This document shows positions 1 through 6,495 of a stretch of DNA of 7,633 nt, piece after piece. This DNA comes from Alphaproteobacteria bacterium (GTDB taxonomy: Bacteria; Pseudomonadota; Alphaproteobacteria; RF32; CAG-239), in contig DPKR01000061.1 in NCBI GenBank assembly GCA_003542415.1, positions 1-7,633 on the forward strand. Reading direction: 5' to 3'. Below the pieces are notes generated by a model. It did no database searches. It was not told the origin of the DNA and saw only the letters and a list, made by a program, of their open reading frames with translations. A program made the translations under genes and the position numbers. Position 1 is the first letter of the stretch. Each line of letters begins with the position of its first letter.

Positions 1-618
1 TCTCAAATTCAAACAGCAGGCATATTTGATAGTTTTTATTCTTTTAATGCCTCATACATAACCGAAGGGCTGATTTCTGACAATCACATAATCACAAAAA
101 AATATCATCAAACCACAAAATCTTCCGCACATCATCGCACAAAAGAGCTGATTTTCAACGAAAATGGCCTTTTAACAAAACGAATTAGCGGGAAAGATGA
201 TGAAAAAAAAGAAGTCGATATTGTTATTCCTCAAAAAAAGATTGATGCTTTTGATATCCAAACGGTTTTAACGATACTCATTCGCAATTTTGCTCAAACA
301 CAGTCATGTGATTTGAACCAAACTGTTTTTAACGGCAAAAAAATCTACCACATCACCATTAAAGACAGCGGCCGCACACTTTTAAGAGATAGCAAACTTC
401 CGGTTAAAGGCCAAGCCTTTGAATGTCGCGCTTTTATTCATCAGGAAAAAACCGAAAAAGGAGATTTACTTTGGCAAGTCTCAAGCGAACGTTCCATCAA
501 ATTTTATTTAATGCTTGACAAAGCATCAAATTTGCCGTTTTTAGCAAAAATGGAAATTGCCTCAACCCCGCTTGGAAAACTTGAAGCGTATATGACAGAT
601 TTAAATATAAAGGAATAA
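1..618 (+). CDS. DUF3108-like protein, 5' end outside the window
   Basis: The reading frame is open from base 1 to a TAA at 616-618, so at least 205 residues are visible and the true start lies upstream. A TTG at 313 could serve as a start, but the frame upstream of it is uninterrupted and protein-like, so a partial gene is preferred. The pattern fits the DUF3108 family of Proteobacteria: a beta-rich protein with a phrase like VDIVIPQKKIDAFDIQTVL (the family's 'dPLS' region), then DLNQTVFNGKKIYHI, then a conserved cysteine in AFECRAFI, and a late block (LPFLAKMEIASTPLGKLEAYM). Members are usually exported envelope proteins of unknown function; the signal peptide expected at the N-terminus cannot be seen here. 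The gene ends three bases before the U32-family gene, whose ribosome site lies in its last codons, so the two are probably co-transcribed. The family call rests on recalled sequence pattern. Confidence 0.72.
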   Translation, partial: SQIQTAGIFDSFYSFNASYITEGLISDNHIITKKYHQTTKSSAHHRTKELIFNENGLLTKRISGKDDEKKEVDIVIPQKKIDAFDIQTVLTILIRNFAQTQSCDLNQTVFNGKKIYHITIKDSGRTLLRDSKLPVKGQAFECRAFIHQEKTEKGDLLWQVSSERSIKFYLMLDKASNLPFLAKMEIASTPLGKLEAYMTDLNIKE

Positions 619-621
619 ACA

Positions 622-2019
622 ATGTCAAAGTCAGAACTACTGCTCCCAGCCGGCTCGCTTGTCAAACTCAAAACTGCCATTATGTATGGCGCAGATGCCG
701 TTTATGCCGGCACACCGGATATGAGCCTTCGCACGCAATCAAAATTTTTGCTTGAAGATTTAAAAGAAGGCATCGAATTTGTTCACGCACACGGCAAAAA
801 AATCTATTTAACCTTGAATTTGTTTATTCACAACAAAGAAGCCGAAAAATTGCCGCAATTTGTTGCCACTTTGCGCGAATTAAAACCAGATGGCGTTTTG
901 GTGGCTGATCCAGGCGTTTTTGATTACCTAAAAGAAAACGCTCCCGAGCTCAACCGTTTTGTTTCAACACAAGCCAATATTTGTTCCTCAGCTGCCGTCA
1001 AATTCTGGCAAAAGATGGGCGCAAAACTTTGTGTTTTGGGCCGCGAGGTGAGCTATGAAGAAACAAAACAGATAAGAAAAGACTGCTCGGACATTTTGCT
1101 TGAAACGTTTATACATGGGGCTATGTGTATGTCTTATTCCGGCAGATGTCTCATTTCAAACTTTTTAGCAGACCGAAGCGCCAATATGGGCAAATGCGCA
1201 CATTGTTGCCGCTGGCACTATAAATTGCACTTAAAACTTAAAGACGGCACAATTAAAGATATTGAAATCAACGAACAAAACAAAGATGCTTTTGAGTTTT
1301 TATTAAAAGAAGACTTCCGCCCAAATGAATATTATGAAATTGTTGAAGATGAACATGGTGGTTATTTGCTCAACTCCAAAGATATGTGCATGATGCCGCG
1401 CCTTGATAAAATTTTGGAACTTGGCTTAGACAGCCTCAAGGTTGAAGGGCGCAACAAAACGGAATATTATGCCGGAACGGTCGCCCGTGCTTATCGAAAA
1501 GCCATCGATGACTATGAAAAAGACAAAAAAAATTGGAAACCTGATGTTTATATGAAAGAGCTATACGCTCTCCAAAATCGCGGTTACTGCTTAGGCTTTT
1601 ATGATGGCAACTTAACACACATCAGCCAAAATTATGAATATACCAGAACGATGGGTGAATATTTGTTTGCCGGCTCTATTGTGGAATGGCAAGGCGATGA
1701 TGCCGTTTTTGAGCTTCGCAATTTTATTGATAGCGGTGAAACAATTGAGTTTCTCATTCCAAATACTTTGGAAACTTTGGGCCTCACATTATCCGAATTT
1801 GAAGATGCCGATACCGGGGAAATCAGCTCAAAAGTCTCCGCCGGTCAAAACAAAAAAATCCGCATTAAGCCTGCGTCTTGGAACAAACCGATTGATGAGG
1901 TCAAAAAACTTTTGCCGCAATATGCCATCGCCCGCAAATTCTCACCTTTAACAGGTGACAACAAAGCGATGTATGAGAAAAAGCTTCAAGAGTTTGATAG
2001 GCTTTGCAAAACAAAGTGA
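622..2019 (+). CDS. trhP: U32 family protein, TrhP/YegQ-like tRNA hydroxylation protein
   Basis: The protein has 465 residues, close to E. coli YegQ/TrhP (about 450) and much shorter than RlhA/YdcP (about 650). The N-terminal half is the U32 TIM-barrel-like domain, opening with ELLLPAGSLVKLKTAIMYGA. The family signature is at 161-179 (ETFIHGAMCMSYSGRCLIS), followed by RSANMGKCAHCCRW with Cys192, Cys195 and Cys196. SKDMC (Cys256) and SLKVEGR (271-277) follow. The conserved cysteines (169, 176, 192 or 195/196, 256) are candidate iron-sulfur ligands. Residues about 345-430 resemble the beta-barrel U32 C-terminal domain. TrhP is established as a prephenate-dependent enzyme factor making 5-hydroxyuridine at tRNA position 34, so that role is the best prediction; older 'collagenase/protease' names are misleading. 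The ATG at 622 has an AAGGA site at 610-614, seven bases upstream. The gene follows the DUF3108-like gene by three bases. A different U32 substrate (e.g. rRNA or ubiquinone synthesis) is less likely but not excluded. Confidence 0.88.
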   Translation: MSKSELLLPAGSLVKLKTAIMYGADAVYAGTPDMSLRTQSKFLLEDLKEGIEFVHAHGKKIYLTLNLFIHNKEAEKLPQFVATLRELKPDGVLVADPGVFDYLKENAPELNRFVSTQANICSSAAVKFWQKMGAKLCVLGREVSYEETKQIRKDCSDILLETFIHGAMCMSYSGRCLISNFLADRSANMGKCAHCCRWHYKLHLKLKDGTIKDIEINEQNKDAFEFLLKEDFRPNEYYEIVEDEHGGYLLNSKDMCMMPRLDKILELGLDSLKVEGRNKTEYYAGTVARAYRKAIDDYEKDKKNWKPDVYMKELYALQNRGYCLGFYDGNLTHISQNYEYTRTMGEYLFAGSIVEWQGDDAVFELRNFIDSGETIEFLIPNTLETLGLTLSEFEDADTGEISSKVSAGQNKKIRIKPASWNKPIDEVKKLLPQYAIARKFSPLTGDNKAMYEKKLQEFDRLCKTK

Positions 2020-2042
2020 ACCAAATTTTAAGTTTTGTCGTT
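2017..2042 (+). promoter_or_regulatory. Predicted ECF-type promoter, probably autoregulatory
   Basis: TGAACC at 2017-2022 is followed, after 16 bases, by CGTT at 2039-2042 (preceded by T). This matches the general ECF pattern of a GAAC-containing -35 and a CGT-containing -10 at 16-17 bp spacing, as in the GGAAC/CGTT promoters of alphaproteobacteria. The -35 overlaps the TGA stop of the upstream gene. The predicted transcript would begin near 2049, leaving about 20 bases before the ATG at 2069, with a good AGGAG in between. Because the unit encodes an ECF sigma factor, self-activation is the simplest reading. The match is by eye on short motifs. Confidence 0.55.
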
Positions 2043-2055
2043 ATATATTATTGTT

Positions 2056-2060
2056 AGGAG
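2056..2060 (+). promoter_or_regulatory. Ribosome binding site deciding the start at 2069
   Basis: AGGAG lies eight bases before the ATG at 2069. The frame is open further upstream to 1955, but that stretch lies inside the U32 gene in another frame and would add a basic non-family-like segment. The AGGAG site and the promoter at 2017-2042 both support 2069 as the true start. Confidence 0.8.
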
Positions 2061-2068
2061 ATTTTGGT

Positions 2069-2326
2069 ATGCAAAATATCACAGACTTACTTCAAGAGGC
2101 AAAACCGCTTTATAAAACCCGAAAGCGCAATCGCAAGCTTTTAGCGATCGGCTCAACGCTCGGTGTTTTTTGCCTGACCATCGGCTTGAGTTTCAACCTC
2201 ATGCACCAAGTCAAAGCGCCGATATACGACCTTTGGGGTGATGAAATCGAGTGGGTTCAAAACGGTTCTGCCATTGAAGATATGGGTTTACCGGTCGATA
2301 GCAACGGATTGTTATGGATTATCTAA
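2069..2326 (+). CDS. Small single-pass membrane protein, candidate anti-sigma factor
   Basis: This 85-residue protein is not one I recognise by sequence. Residues 1-23 are a charged, probably cytoplasmic segment: an amphipathic stretch (MQNITDLLQEAKPLY) followed by a strongly basic KTRKRNRK. Residues about 24-43 form one hydrophobic helix (LLAIGSTLGVFCLTIGLSF). Residues 44-85 are acidic to neutral and end in a hydrophobic GLLWII. The basic residues before the helix predict N-terminus inside. There is no HxxxCxxC zinc motif, so it is not a ZAS-type anti-sigma. Its stop codon (2324-2326) directly abuts the ATG of the ECF sigma gene, giving tight translational coupling. Position, topology and size resemble CnrY/NccY, a roughly 95-residue single-pass anti-sigma that binds its sigma with a short cytoplasmic helix. 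The role is therefore inferred from context only. The cytoplasmic part is short even for that class, so it could instead be an unrelated small membrane protein. Confidence 0.75.
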   Translation: MQNITDLLQEAKPLYKTRKRNRKLLAIGSTLGVFCLTIGLSFNLMHQVKAPIYDLWGDEIEWVQNGSAIEDMGLPVDSNGLLWII

Positions 2327-2827
2327 ATGACTGATTTTATTGCAGAAAACAAAAAATACGTCAAAGCCGTTATCCGTAAATTTCTCGGTCGTGATGATGA
2401 AGACTTGGAGCAAGAGGTCTATATTAAAACATGGCAAAAAATGGACCAATATCAAGATCAAGGCAAATTCAAACAATGGATATGCACTATAGCCGCAAAC
2501 ATTTGCCGTGACTACTTCAAATCAAAATCATACAAAACGCAAAAGTCTGAAATTTCAAGTGAAATTGCGCTTCAAAACGCTTCTGTCAAAAGTTCTGCCG
2601 AAGAACGCATTGACAAGAAAAAACGTCAAAAAATCGTTTTGAAAGCCGTTGATAACTTGCCTAAAATCTATCGTGAAGTCATTGTTTTGGCTGAATTTGA
2701 GGATTTAAACTTGAGTGAAATTGCCTCAAAATTGAAAATTCCGCAAGGAACGGTTAAATCAAGACTTCACAAAGCCAAAGAACTTTTAAAAACAACTTTA
2801 ACCCCACTACTTGGAGAAATACAATGA
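2327..2827 (+). CDS. ECF (sigma-70 family) RNA polymerase sigma factor
   Basis: At 166 residues this is a typical ECF sigma factor with only regions 2 and 4. Region 2 (about 5-68) contains DDEDLEQEVYIKTWQKM and GKFKQWICTIAANICRDYFK, the polymerase-clamp and -10 recognition segments. A variable linker (about 69-100) follows. Region 4 (about 101-155) contains LPKIYREVIVLAEFEDLNLS and the helix-turn-helix SEIASKLKIPQGTVKSRLHKA, which reads the -35. It directs RNA polymerase to a small set of promoters and is normally held inactive by an anti-sigma. The ATG begins immediately after the previous gene's TAA, with GGA about eight bases upstream, so it is translationally coupled to the small membrane protein. 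Its 3' end overlaps the next ATG by ATGA. The ECF subgroup cannot be assigned from the sequence by eye. No C-terminal extension domain is present. Confidence 0.95.
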   Translation: MTDFIAENKKYVKAVIRKFLGRDDEDLEQEVYIKTWQKMDQYQDQGKFKQWICTIAANICRDYFKSKSYKTQKSEISSEIALQNASVKSSAEERIDKKKRQKIVLKAVDNLPKIYREVIVLAEFEDLNLSEIASKLKIPQGTVKSRLHKAKELLKTTLTPLLGEIQ

Positions 2828-3297
2828 AACACAACTTTTTATCTCTTATTCTTGCTGGCACAATCATTTCAGCCGGCGCTTTGAGCGCAAACACTGTTTT
2901 TGCGCAAGAAAATGTGCCTGCCGAAGCCCCGAAAATGGAACATCGTTTTAACCGCGAAGATTTTCAAAGAAAAATGGCAGAAAAAATCGCAAATGATTTA
3001 AGTTTGACCGAAGAACAACAAGCCAAAGCCAAAGAAATCCGCGAAAAAGGCAAACAAGAGATTATGCCCTTGATGGATGAAATGAACGCCTTGCGTGAAA
3101 AAATTGATGCCAAACGTCGCGCTAATATGGAAGAATTTGAAAAAATCTTAACCCCGGAACAAAAAGCAAAATTTGAAGAAATCAAACAAAAAGCCCCTGG
3201 TCATGAACTTCGTCATCATGGTCCGAAAATGGGTCCTAGAGGCGCTCACTTTGAAGGCAAAGAACCCGCAAAACTCGAAGTCTTCGATGGTGAATAA
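2824..3297 (+). CDS. Periplasmic LTxxQ (Spy/CpxP/CnrX-like) protein, candidate stress or metal sensor
   Basis: The protein has 157 residues. Residues 1-27 are a Sec signal peptide (MKHNFLSLILAGT..., cleavage likely after VFA before QE), so the mature form is periplasmic. The body is predicted all-helical and highly charged, with two LTxxQ motifs: LTEEQ at 61-65 and LTPEQ at 109-113, each followed by a helix (QAKAKEI, KAKFEEI). This is the layout of the Spy/CpxP/ZraP/CnrX superfamily. After about residue 124 the tail is rich in His, Gly, Pro and Met (His127, 131, 132, 142; Met136), suggesting metal contact. Spy and CpxP are chaperones or regulators of envelope stress, whereas CnrX is a metal-sensing partner of an ECF system. 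Co-transcription with an ECF sigma by ATGA overlap favours a sensory or feedback role. GGAG at 2813-2816 lies seven bases before the ATG. The gene is followed by a terminator at 3307-3350. Spy-like chaperone output, rather than sensing, is the main alternative. Confidence 0.85.
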   Translation: MKHNFLSLILAGTIISAGALSANTVFAQENVPAEAPKMEHRFNREDFQRKMAEKIANDLSLTEEQQAKAKEIREKGKQEIMPLMDEMNALREKIDAKRRANMEEFEKILTPEQKAKFEEIKQKAPGHELRHHGPKMGPRGAHFEGKEPAKLEVFDGE

Positions 3298-3306
3298 ACC
3301 AATGAT

Positions 3307-3350
3307 AAAAAAAAGACACCTTCCGACATCTTACGGAAGGTGCTTTTTTT
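3307..3350. terminator. Bidirectional intrinsic terminator
   Basis: A perfect 9-bp stem pairs CACCTTCCG (3317-3325) with CGGAAGGTG (3334-3342) around an 8-base loop. It is followed by a T tract (3344-3350) on the plus strand and preceded by an A tract (3307-3314), which reads as a T tract on the minus strand. It sits between two convergent genes, 9 bases after the LTxxQ gene and 15 bases beyond the uup stop, so it should terminate both. Confidence 0.93.
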
Positions 3351-3364
3351 ATTTCTTTCTCAAA

Positions 3365-5179
3365 TTAGATGTTGAGCTCTTCCGCCTTCATCTGAATCTC
3401 AAGCCAAAGTGTTTCTTTTTCATCTTTTTCTTCTTGCGCATTTTTAAGCGCTGAAGTTAATTCATCAAATTTTTTAGGTTCACGTGTATAAAGATCCACA
3501 TCTTCCGACAAGATATTTTCAATCTCTTTAATCCTCATTTCCAAAGCTTCAATTTCTTGGGGTAAAACTTCAAGTAATCTCTTATCTTTATATGATAACT
3601 TATTGATATTATTCTGTTTTTCTTGTTTTTGTTCATCTTTTACTTTAGGTTTTAAAACAGCCTTTTCAGACTTTTTCGGAGCGTTTTTGAGCTTTTCCAA
3701 AAGCTCGCTGTATGTGCCGACATGTTCATAAATAGTGCCGTCCCCTTTCATATACAAAAGAGATCCGGCAACCTTATCCATAAAATCGCGATCATGACTC
3801 ACAATCAAAATTGTTCCTTCGTATTCGTCTAAAACTTCTTGAAGCAAATCAAGCGTGTCCATATCGAGATCATTTGTCGGCTCGTCTAAAACCAAAAAGT
3901 TTGATTCCTGAGCAAGAGCTAGCGCTAACATCAGCCTGTTTTTTTCGCCGCCCGAGAGCGTTGAAACGAGGGCCTCCGCTTGTTCCGGTTTGAACAAAAA
4001 ATCTTTCAAATAGGCAACAACATGACGCCAGTGCCCCCTCACCCAAATATGGTCACCGGAGGGACAAAGCGTTTTCCATAAACTCTTTTTCGGGTTTAAG
4101 CTCACTCTGTTTTGGTCAAAATAGGCTTCGGTTAAATTTTTCCCCATCCGCACCGATCCGCTGTCAGGTTCTAATTTTTTGGTCAGGAGTTTAATAAGCG
4201 TTGTTTTGCCAACCCCGTTTGGCCCGACAACGCCAATTCTGTTGCCGCGCATAACACGAATGGAAAAATCCCTCACAAGCACCCTCTCACCAAACGCTTT
4301 TGAAATGTGTTTGGCTTCAATCACCATTTTTGACTTCAGCTCGCCTGTTTCAATCTCGAGATTAACCGTGCCGGCTTGTTTAATCTGTTCGCGCCTTTCC
4401 TGCCTCAATGCCTGCAAACGCCGCAAACGTCCCTGATTACGTTTTCGTCTGGCCGTCACCCCCTTATGAAGCCATTCCATTTCTTCATCAATCTTTTTAT
4501 TGAGATACTTTTGAGCAATAATTTCCTGCTCTAAAATTTGCTCTTGCCATTCATCAAAAAACTTGAACCCTTTGTTGTTTGTGTATAAGAGCCCGCGATC
4601 AAGCCAAAAAGTTTTTTGCGACACATTATTCAAAAAGGCCTTATCATGGCTGATAACAACAACAGCCCCGTCAAAATTTTTAATTAGTTCTTCTAACTTT
4701 TCAATCGTTTCAATATCCAAATGGTTTGTCGGCTCATCTAAGAGCAAAACATCCGGATCAGAAATCAACGCTTTGGCCAACACGGCTTTTTTGAGCTCGC
4801 CGCCTGAACAAGCATTTGGCGCTTGTTTTTCTTTGATTTGAAATTCGTTAATTAAAATATCGGCTTTATACTCTTGGCTTTCATCATATTTTTCAAGTCC
4901 CGAAAGCACAACATCACGAAGCGTTGCATATTCCAGACAATCTGCTTCTTGCGGCATATACGAAATTTTGACCCCGGGCTGCACAAAAATTTCTGCCTCA
5001 TCAGCTTCTATCACACCGGATAAAACCTTCAAAAGCGTTGACTTACCGGAGCCGTTTCGCCCGACCAAACAAATTTTATCACCACGAACAATATTAAGCT
5101 CCAACCCCACAAACAAGGGTTTAACGCCAAAAGTTAATTTAGCGTTTTTAACGGTTAAAATCGGCGGCTCGGTTAACAT
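3365..5179 (-). CDS. uup: ABC-F family ATPase, Uup-like
   Basis: The protein has 604 residues with two ABC ATPase domains and no membrane segments, the ABC-F layout. Domain 1 has Walker A GRNGSGKST (40-48), signature SGGELKKA (125-132), Walker B DVLLLDEP (143-150) and SHD (177-179). The inter-domain linker (about 205-285) carries EEMEWLHKGVTARRKRNQGR, typical of Uup. Domain 2 has GPNGVGKTT (319-327), LSGGEKNR (408-415), FLVLDEP (428-434) and SHD (461-463). A lysine-rich stretch (about 500-530) leads to a C-terminal coiled coil (about 535-600), again like Uup (E. coli about 635 residues). Uup acts on ribosomes or branched DNA and is linked to precise excision of transposons and ribosome function. 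Oddity: the first residue of the domain 1 signature is Cys (CSGG) instead of the usual Leu. The ATG at 5179 has AGGA seven bases upstream and a sigma70-like promoter at 5221-5248. The gene is monocistronic, convergent with the ECF unit and divergent from the Sel1 gene. Confidence 0.93.
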   Translation of the reverse strand: MLTEPPILTVKNAKLTFGVKPLFVGLELNIVRGDKICLVGRNGSGKSTLLKVLSGVIEADEAEIFVQPGVKISYMPQEADCLEYATLRDVVLSGLEKYDESQEYKADILINEFQIKEKQAPNACSGGELKKAVLAKALISDPDVLLLDEPTNHLDIETIEKLEELIKNFDGAVVVISHDKAFLNNVSQKTFWLDRGLLYTNNKGFKFFDEWQEQILEQEIIAQKYLNKKIDEEMEWLHKGVTARRKRNQGRLRRLQALRQERREQIKQAGTVNLEIETGELKSKMVIEAKHISKAFGERVLVRDFSIRVMRGNRIGVVGPNGVGKTTLIKLLTKKLEPDSGSVRMGKNLTEAYFDQNRVSLNPKKSLWKTLCPSGDHIWVRGHWRHVVAYLKDFLFKPEQAEALVSTLSGGEKNRLMLALALAQESNFLVLDEPTNDLDMDTLDLLQEVLDEYEGTILIVSHDRDFMDKVAGSLLYMKGDGTIYEHVGTYSELLEKLKNAPKKSEKAVLKPKVKDEQKQEKQNNINKLSYKDKRLLEVLPQEIEALEMRIKEIENILSEDVDLYTREPKKFDELTSALKNAQEEKDEKETLWLEIQMKAEELNI

Positions 5180-5186
5180 TTATTTT

Positions 5187-5190
5187 TCCT
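5187..5190 (-). promoter_or_regulatory. Ribosome binding site of uup
   Basis: Read on the minus strand this is AGGA, separated by seven bases from the ATG at 5179-5177. It supports that ATG as the start of the ABC-F gene. Confidence 0.75.
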
Positions 5191-5220
5191 ATTGCTTTTT
5201 CTCTTAAAATACATATTTTT

Positions 5221-5248
5221 TTTATAGACGCAACAATATTTACGTCAA
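5221..5248 (-). promoter_or_regulatory. Predicted sigma70 promoter for uup
   Basis: On the minus strand TTGACG (5248-5243) is separated by 16 bases from TATAAA (5226-5221); each hexamer differs from consensus at one position. The predicted start of transcription is near 5214, about 35 bases before the ATG, with the ribosome site in between. This is the best housekeeping-type promoter seen in the window. Confidence 0.78.
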
Positions 5249-5294
5249 AAGTCATAATTTTTTAACCAAAAGTGTGCCAATATGTTAAAAAAAC

Positions 5295-5299
5295 AAGGA
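5295..5299 (+). promoter_or_regulatory. Ribosome binding site deciding the start at 5308
   Basis: AAGGA lies eight bases before the ATG at 5308. The frame extends upstream to an ATG at 5272, but that would place a charged 12-residue segment before an otherwise standard signal peptide and has no comparable ribosome site, so 5308 is preferred. Confidence 0.8.
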
Positions 5300-5307
5300 T
5301 AAAGCAT

Positions 5308-6492
5308 ATGAAAAAATACCTTCTTTTGACAACATTTTTATCGCTCACTTCTATTCAAACTTTTGCCCAAAGTGCAGATTTGGCTTCTGCCATCGGCCCC
5401 GAAGAAGCACCTTCTTCTCAAGCTTATGAAGAAAAAAAATCAGACAAACAAATCGCAGATGACAGAGGCGCTTTTTCATTTTTGAATTTTTCGTTTATCA
5501 AAAAACCGATTGAAGCCATTTCAAGCGTACTGCAACAAAATGAAGATACAGCTCCCGAACAAACCTCCGAAGAACAAAAAGCATCAAACGAGACGAAAGA
5601 AAAACCAGAAACACCTTTGGAACGCGCCACACGTTTAGCAGAAAACGGCGATGCTGATAATGCTTTAACTTTAGGCTATATGTACCTTTATGGCCAAAAC
5701 GGTGTTAAATCAGACTATCAAAAAGCTTTTCATTTTTACAGTCTTGCCGCACAAAAAGACAACATCATAGCCCTGAACAACTTAGGGAGCCTCTATTTTA
5801 ACGGCATCGGAACGGATACTGACTACGAAAAGGCTGCTTCTTTATTTGCCAGAGCTGCTGAGCTTGGCAGTGATGATGCCGCCGTTAATTTGGCTTTTAT
5901 CTACCTGACCTCTGACAATAGTGACTATTTTCAAAAGGCTGTCAATCTCTTTGAGCAAGCAGCTAAAAAAGGAAACAATACAGCAAAATTTATGCTTGGC
6001 TACGCTTATTATAAAGGTTTTATTGTTGAGCAAGATTATTATCAAGCCGTTAGCCTCATCAGAGATGCTGCAAATGCCGGTTTCGATGAGGCGAACTATA
6101 TTTTTGCTAATATTTACGCCAATGGCGACGGCATTGCAAAAAACTATGGTAATGCAGTCAGACAATATCGCGCAGCCATCGCGCAAGGCAATGTTGAATC
6201 TATGATGGAACTTGCACAAATTTATGCAGAAGGCAAAATGTTTCCCAAAAGTTTGATACAGGCACACATTTTGTATAACATAGCCTCTGTCTATGGAGCC
6301 TATGATGCGGCCGAAAAGCGCGATACTTTAGAACCGGCACTTAAACTTGAAGAGTTGTTAGAGGCACAAAACGCCGCCGAAAACTTCAAAGAAAACCCGA
6401 CAGAGCTCACACAATATATCCGCCAAACATTTGGCCCGAACATTCGCTCTTTTATTGATCGTAATTATGCTAAAACACACAAGATGAGGTAA
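5308..6492 (+). CDS. Exported Sel1-repeat (TPR-like) protein
   Basis: The protein has 394 residues from the ATG at 5308. Residues 1-20 are a signal peptide (MKKYLLLTTFLSLTSIQTFA, cleavage before QSAD), so it is periplasmic. Residues about 21-105 are acidic, rich in Glu, Ser and Thr and probably disordered. From about 106 to 335 there are some six Sel1-type repeats of about 36 residues, with the usual pattern of a glycine turn, then DYxKA, then AA: SDYQKAFHFYSLAAQKDN, TDYEKAASLFARAAELGS, SDYFQKAVNLFEQAAKKGN, QDYYQAVSLIRDAANAGF and KNYGNAVRQYRAAIAQGN. Residues 336-394 form a charged helical tail. Sel1 repeats bind other proteins and often scaffold envelope or signalling complexes; no catalytic domain is visible. 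The next gene begins three bases after its stop, with its ribosome site inside the last codons, so they form an operon. I cannot name a specific function. No clear sigma70 promoter was found in front of it, although the divergent intergenic region must contain one. Confidence 0.88.
   Translation: MKKYLLLTTFLSLTSIQTFAQSADLASAIGPEEAPSSQAYEEKKSDKQIADDRGAFSFLNFSFIKKPIEAISSVLQQNEDTAPEQTSEEQKASNETKEKPETPLERATRLAENGDADNALTLGYMYLYGQNGVKSDYQKAFHFYSLAAQKDNIIALNNLGSLYFNGIGTDTDYEKAASLFARAAELGSDDAAVNLAFIYLTSDNSDYFQKAVNLFEQAAKKGNNTAKFMLGYAYYKGFIVEQDYYQAVSLIRDAANAGFDEANYIFANIYANGDGIAKNYGNAVRQYRAAIAQGNVESMMELAQIYAEGKMFPKSLIQAHILYNIASVYGAYDAAEKRDTLEPALKLEELLEAQNAAENFKENPTELTQYIRQTFGPNIRSFIDRNYAKTHKMR
6486..6489 (+). 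promoter_or_regulatory. Ribosome binding site for the TTG start at 6496
   Basis: GAGG lies six bases before the TTG at 6496 and within the last codons of the Sel1 gene. No in-frame ATG occurs before residue 37, which is already inside the first membrane segment. The TTG is therefore the likely start. Confidence 0.7.
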
Positions 6493-6495
6493 AAA

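Noticed and set aside
313..618. TTG at 313 as the start of a 101-aa protein
   Set aside because: The frame is open to the window start and the upstream residues continue the same DUF3108-like pattern, so this is an internal TTG of a partial gene.
2002..2037. Small inverted repeats (CTTTG/CAAAG and CAAAAC/GTTTTG) after the U32 gene
   Set aside because: The stems are 5-6 bp and AT-rich with no following T tract, so they are not convincing as a terminator or operator.
1955..2068. Upstream extension of the 85-aa membrane protein gene
   Set aside because: It lies inside the U32 gene in another frame, lacks a ribosome site, and the ATG at 2069 has AGGAG at proper spacing.
3173..3454. Plus-strand open frame of 93 codons across the terminator
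   Set aside because: It runs through the terminator hairpin and antisense to uup, and its translation is low-complexity Phe/Lys.
5262..5286. Possible promoter for the Sel1 gene (TTAACC ... TATGTT), either sigma70 or the ECF type
   Set aside because: The spacer is 13 bp for sigma70, and the boxes differ from the ECF promoter at 2017-2042 in both sequence and spacing. A promoter must exist nearby but this one is not supported.
5842..6267. Minus-strand open frame of 141 codons
   Set aside because: It is fully antisense to the Sel1-repeat gene, whose repeats are clear, and its translation shows no family features.
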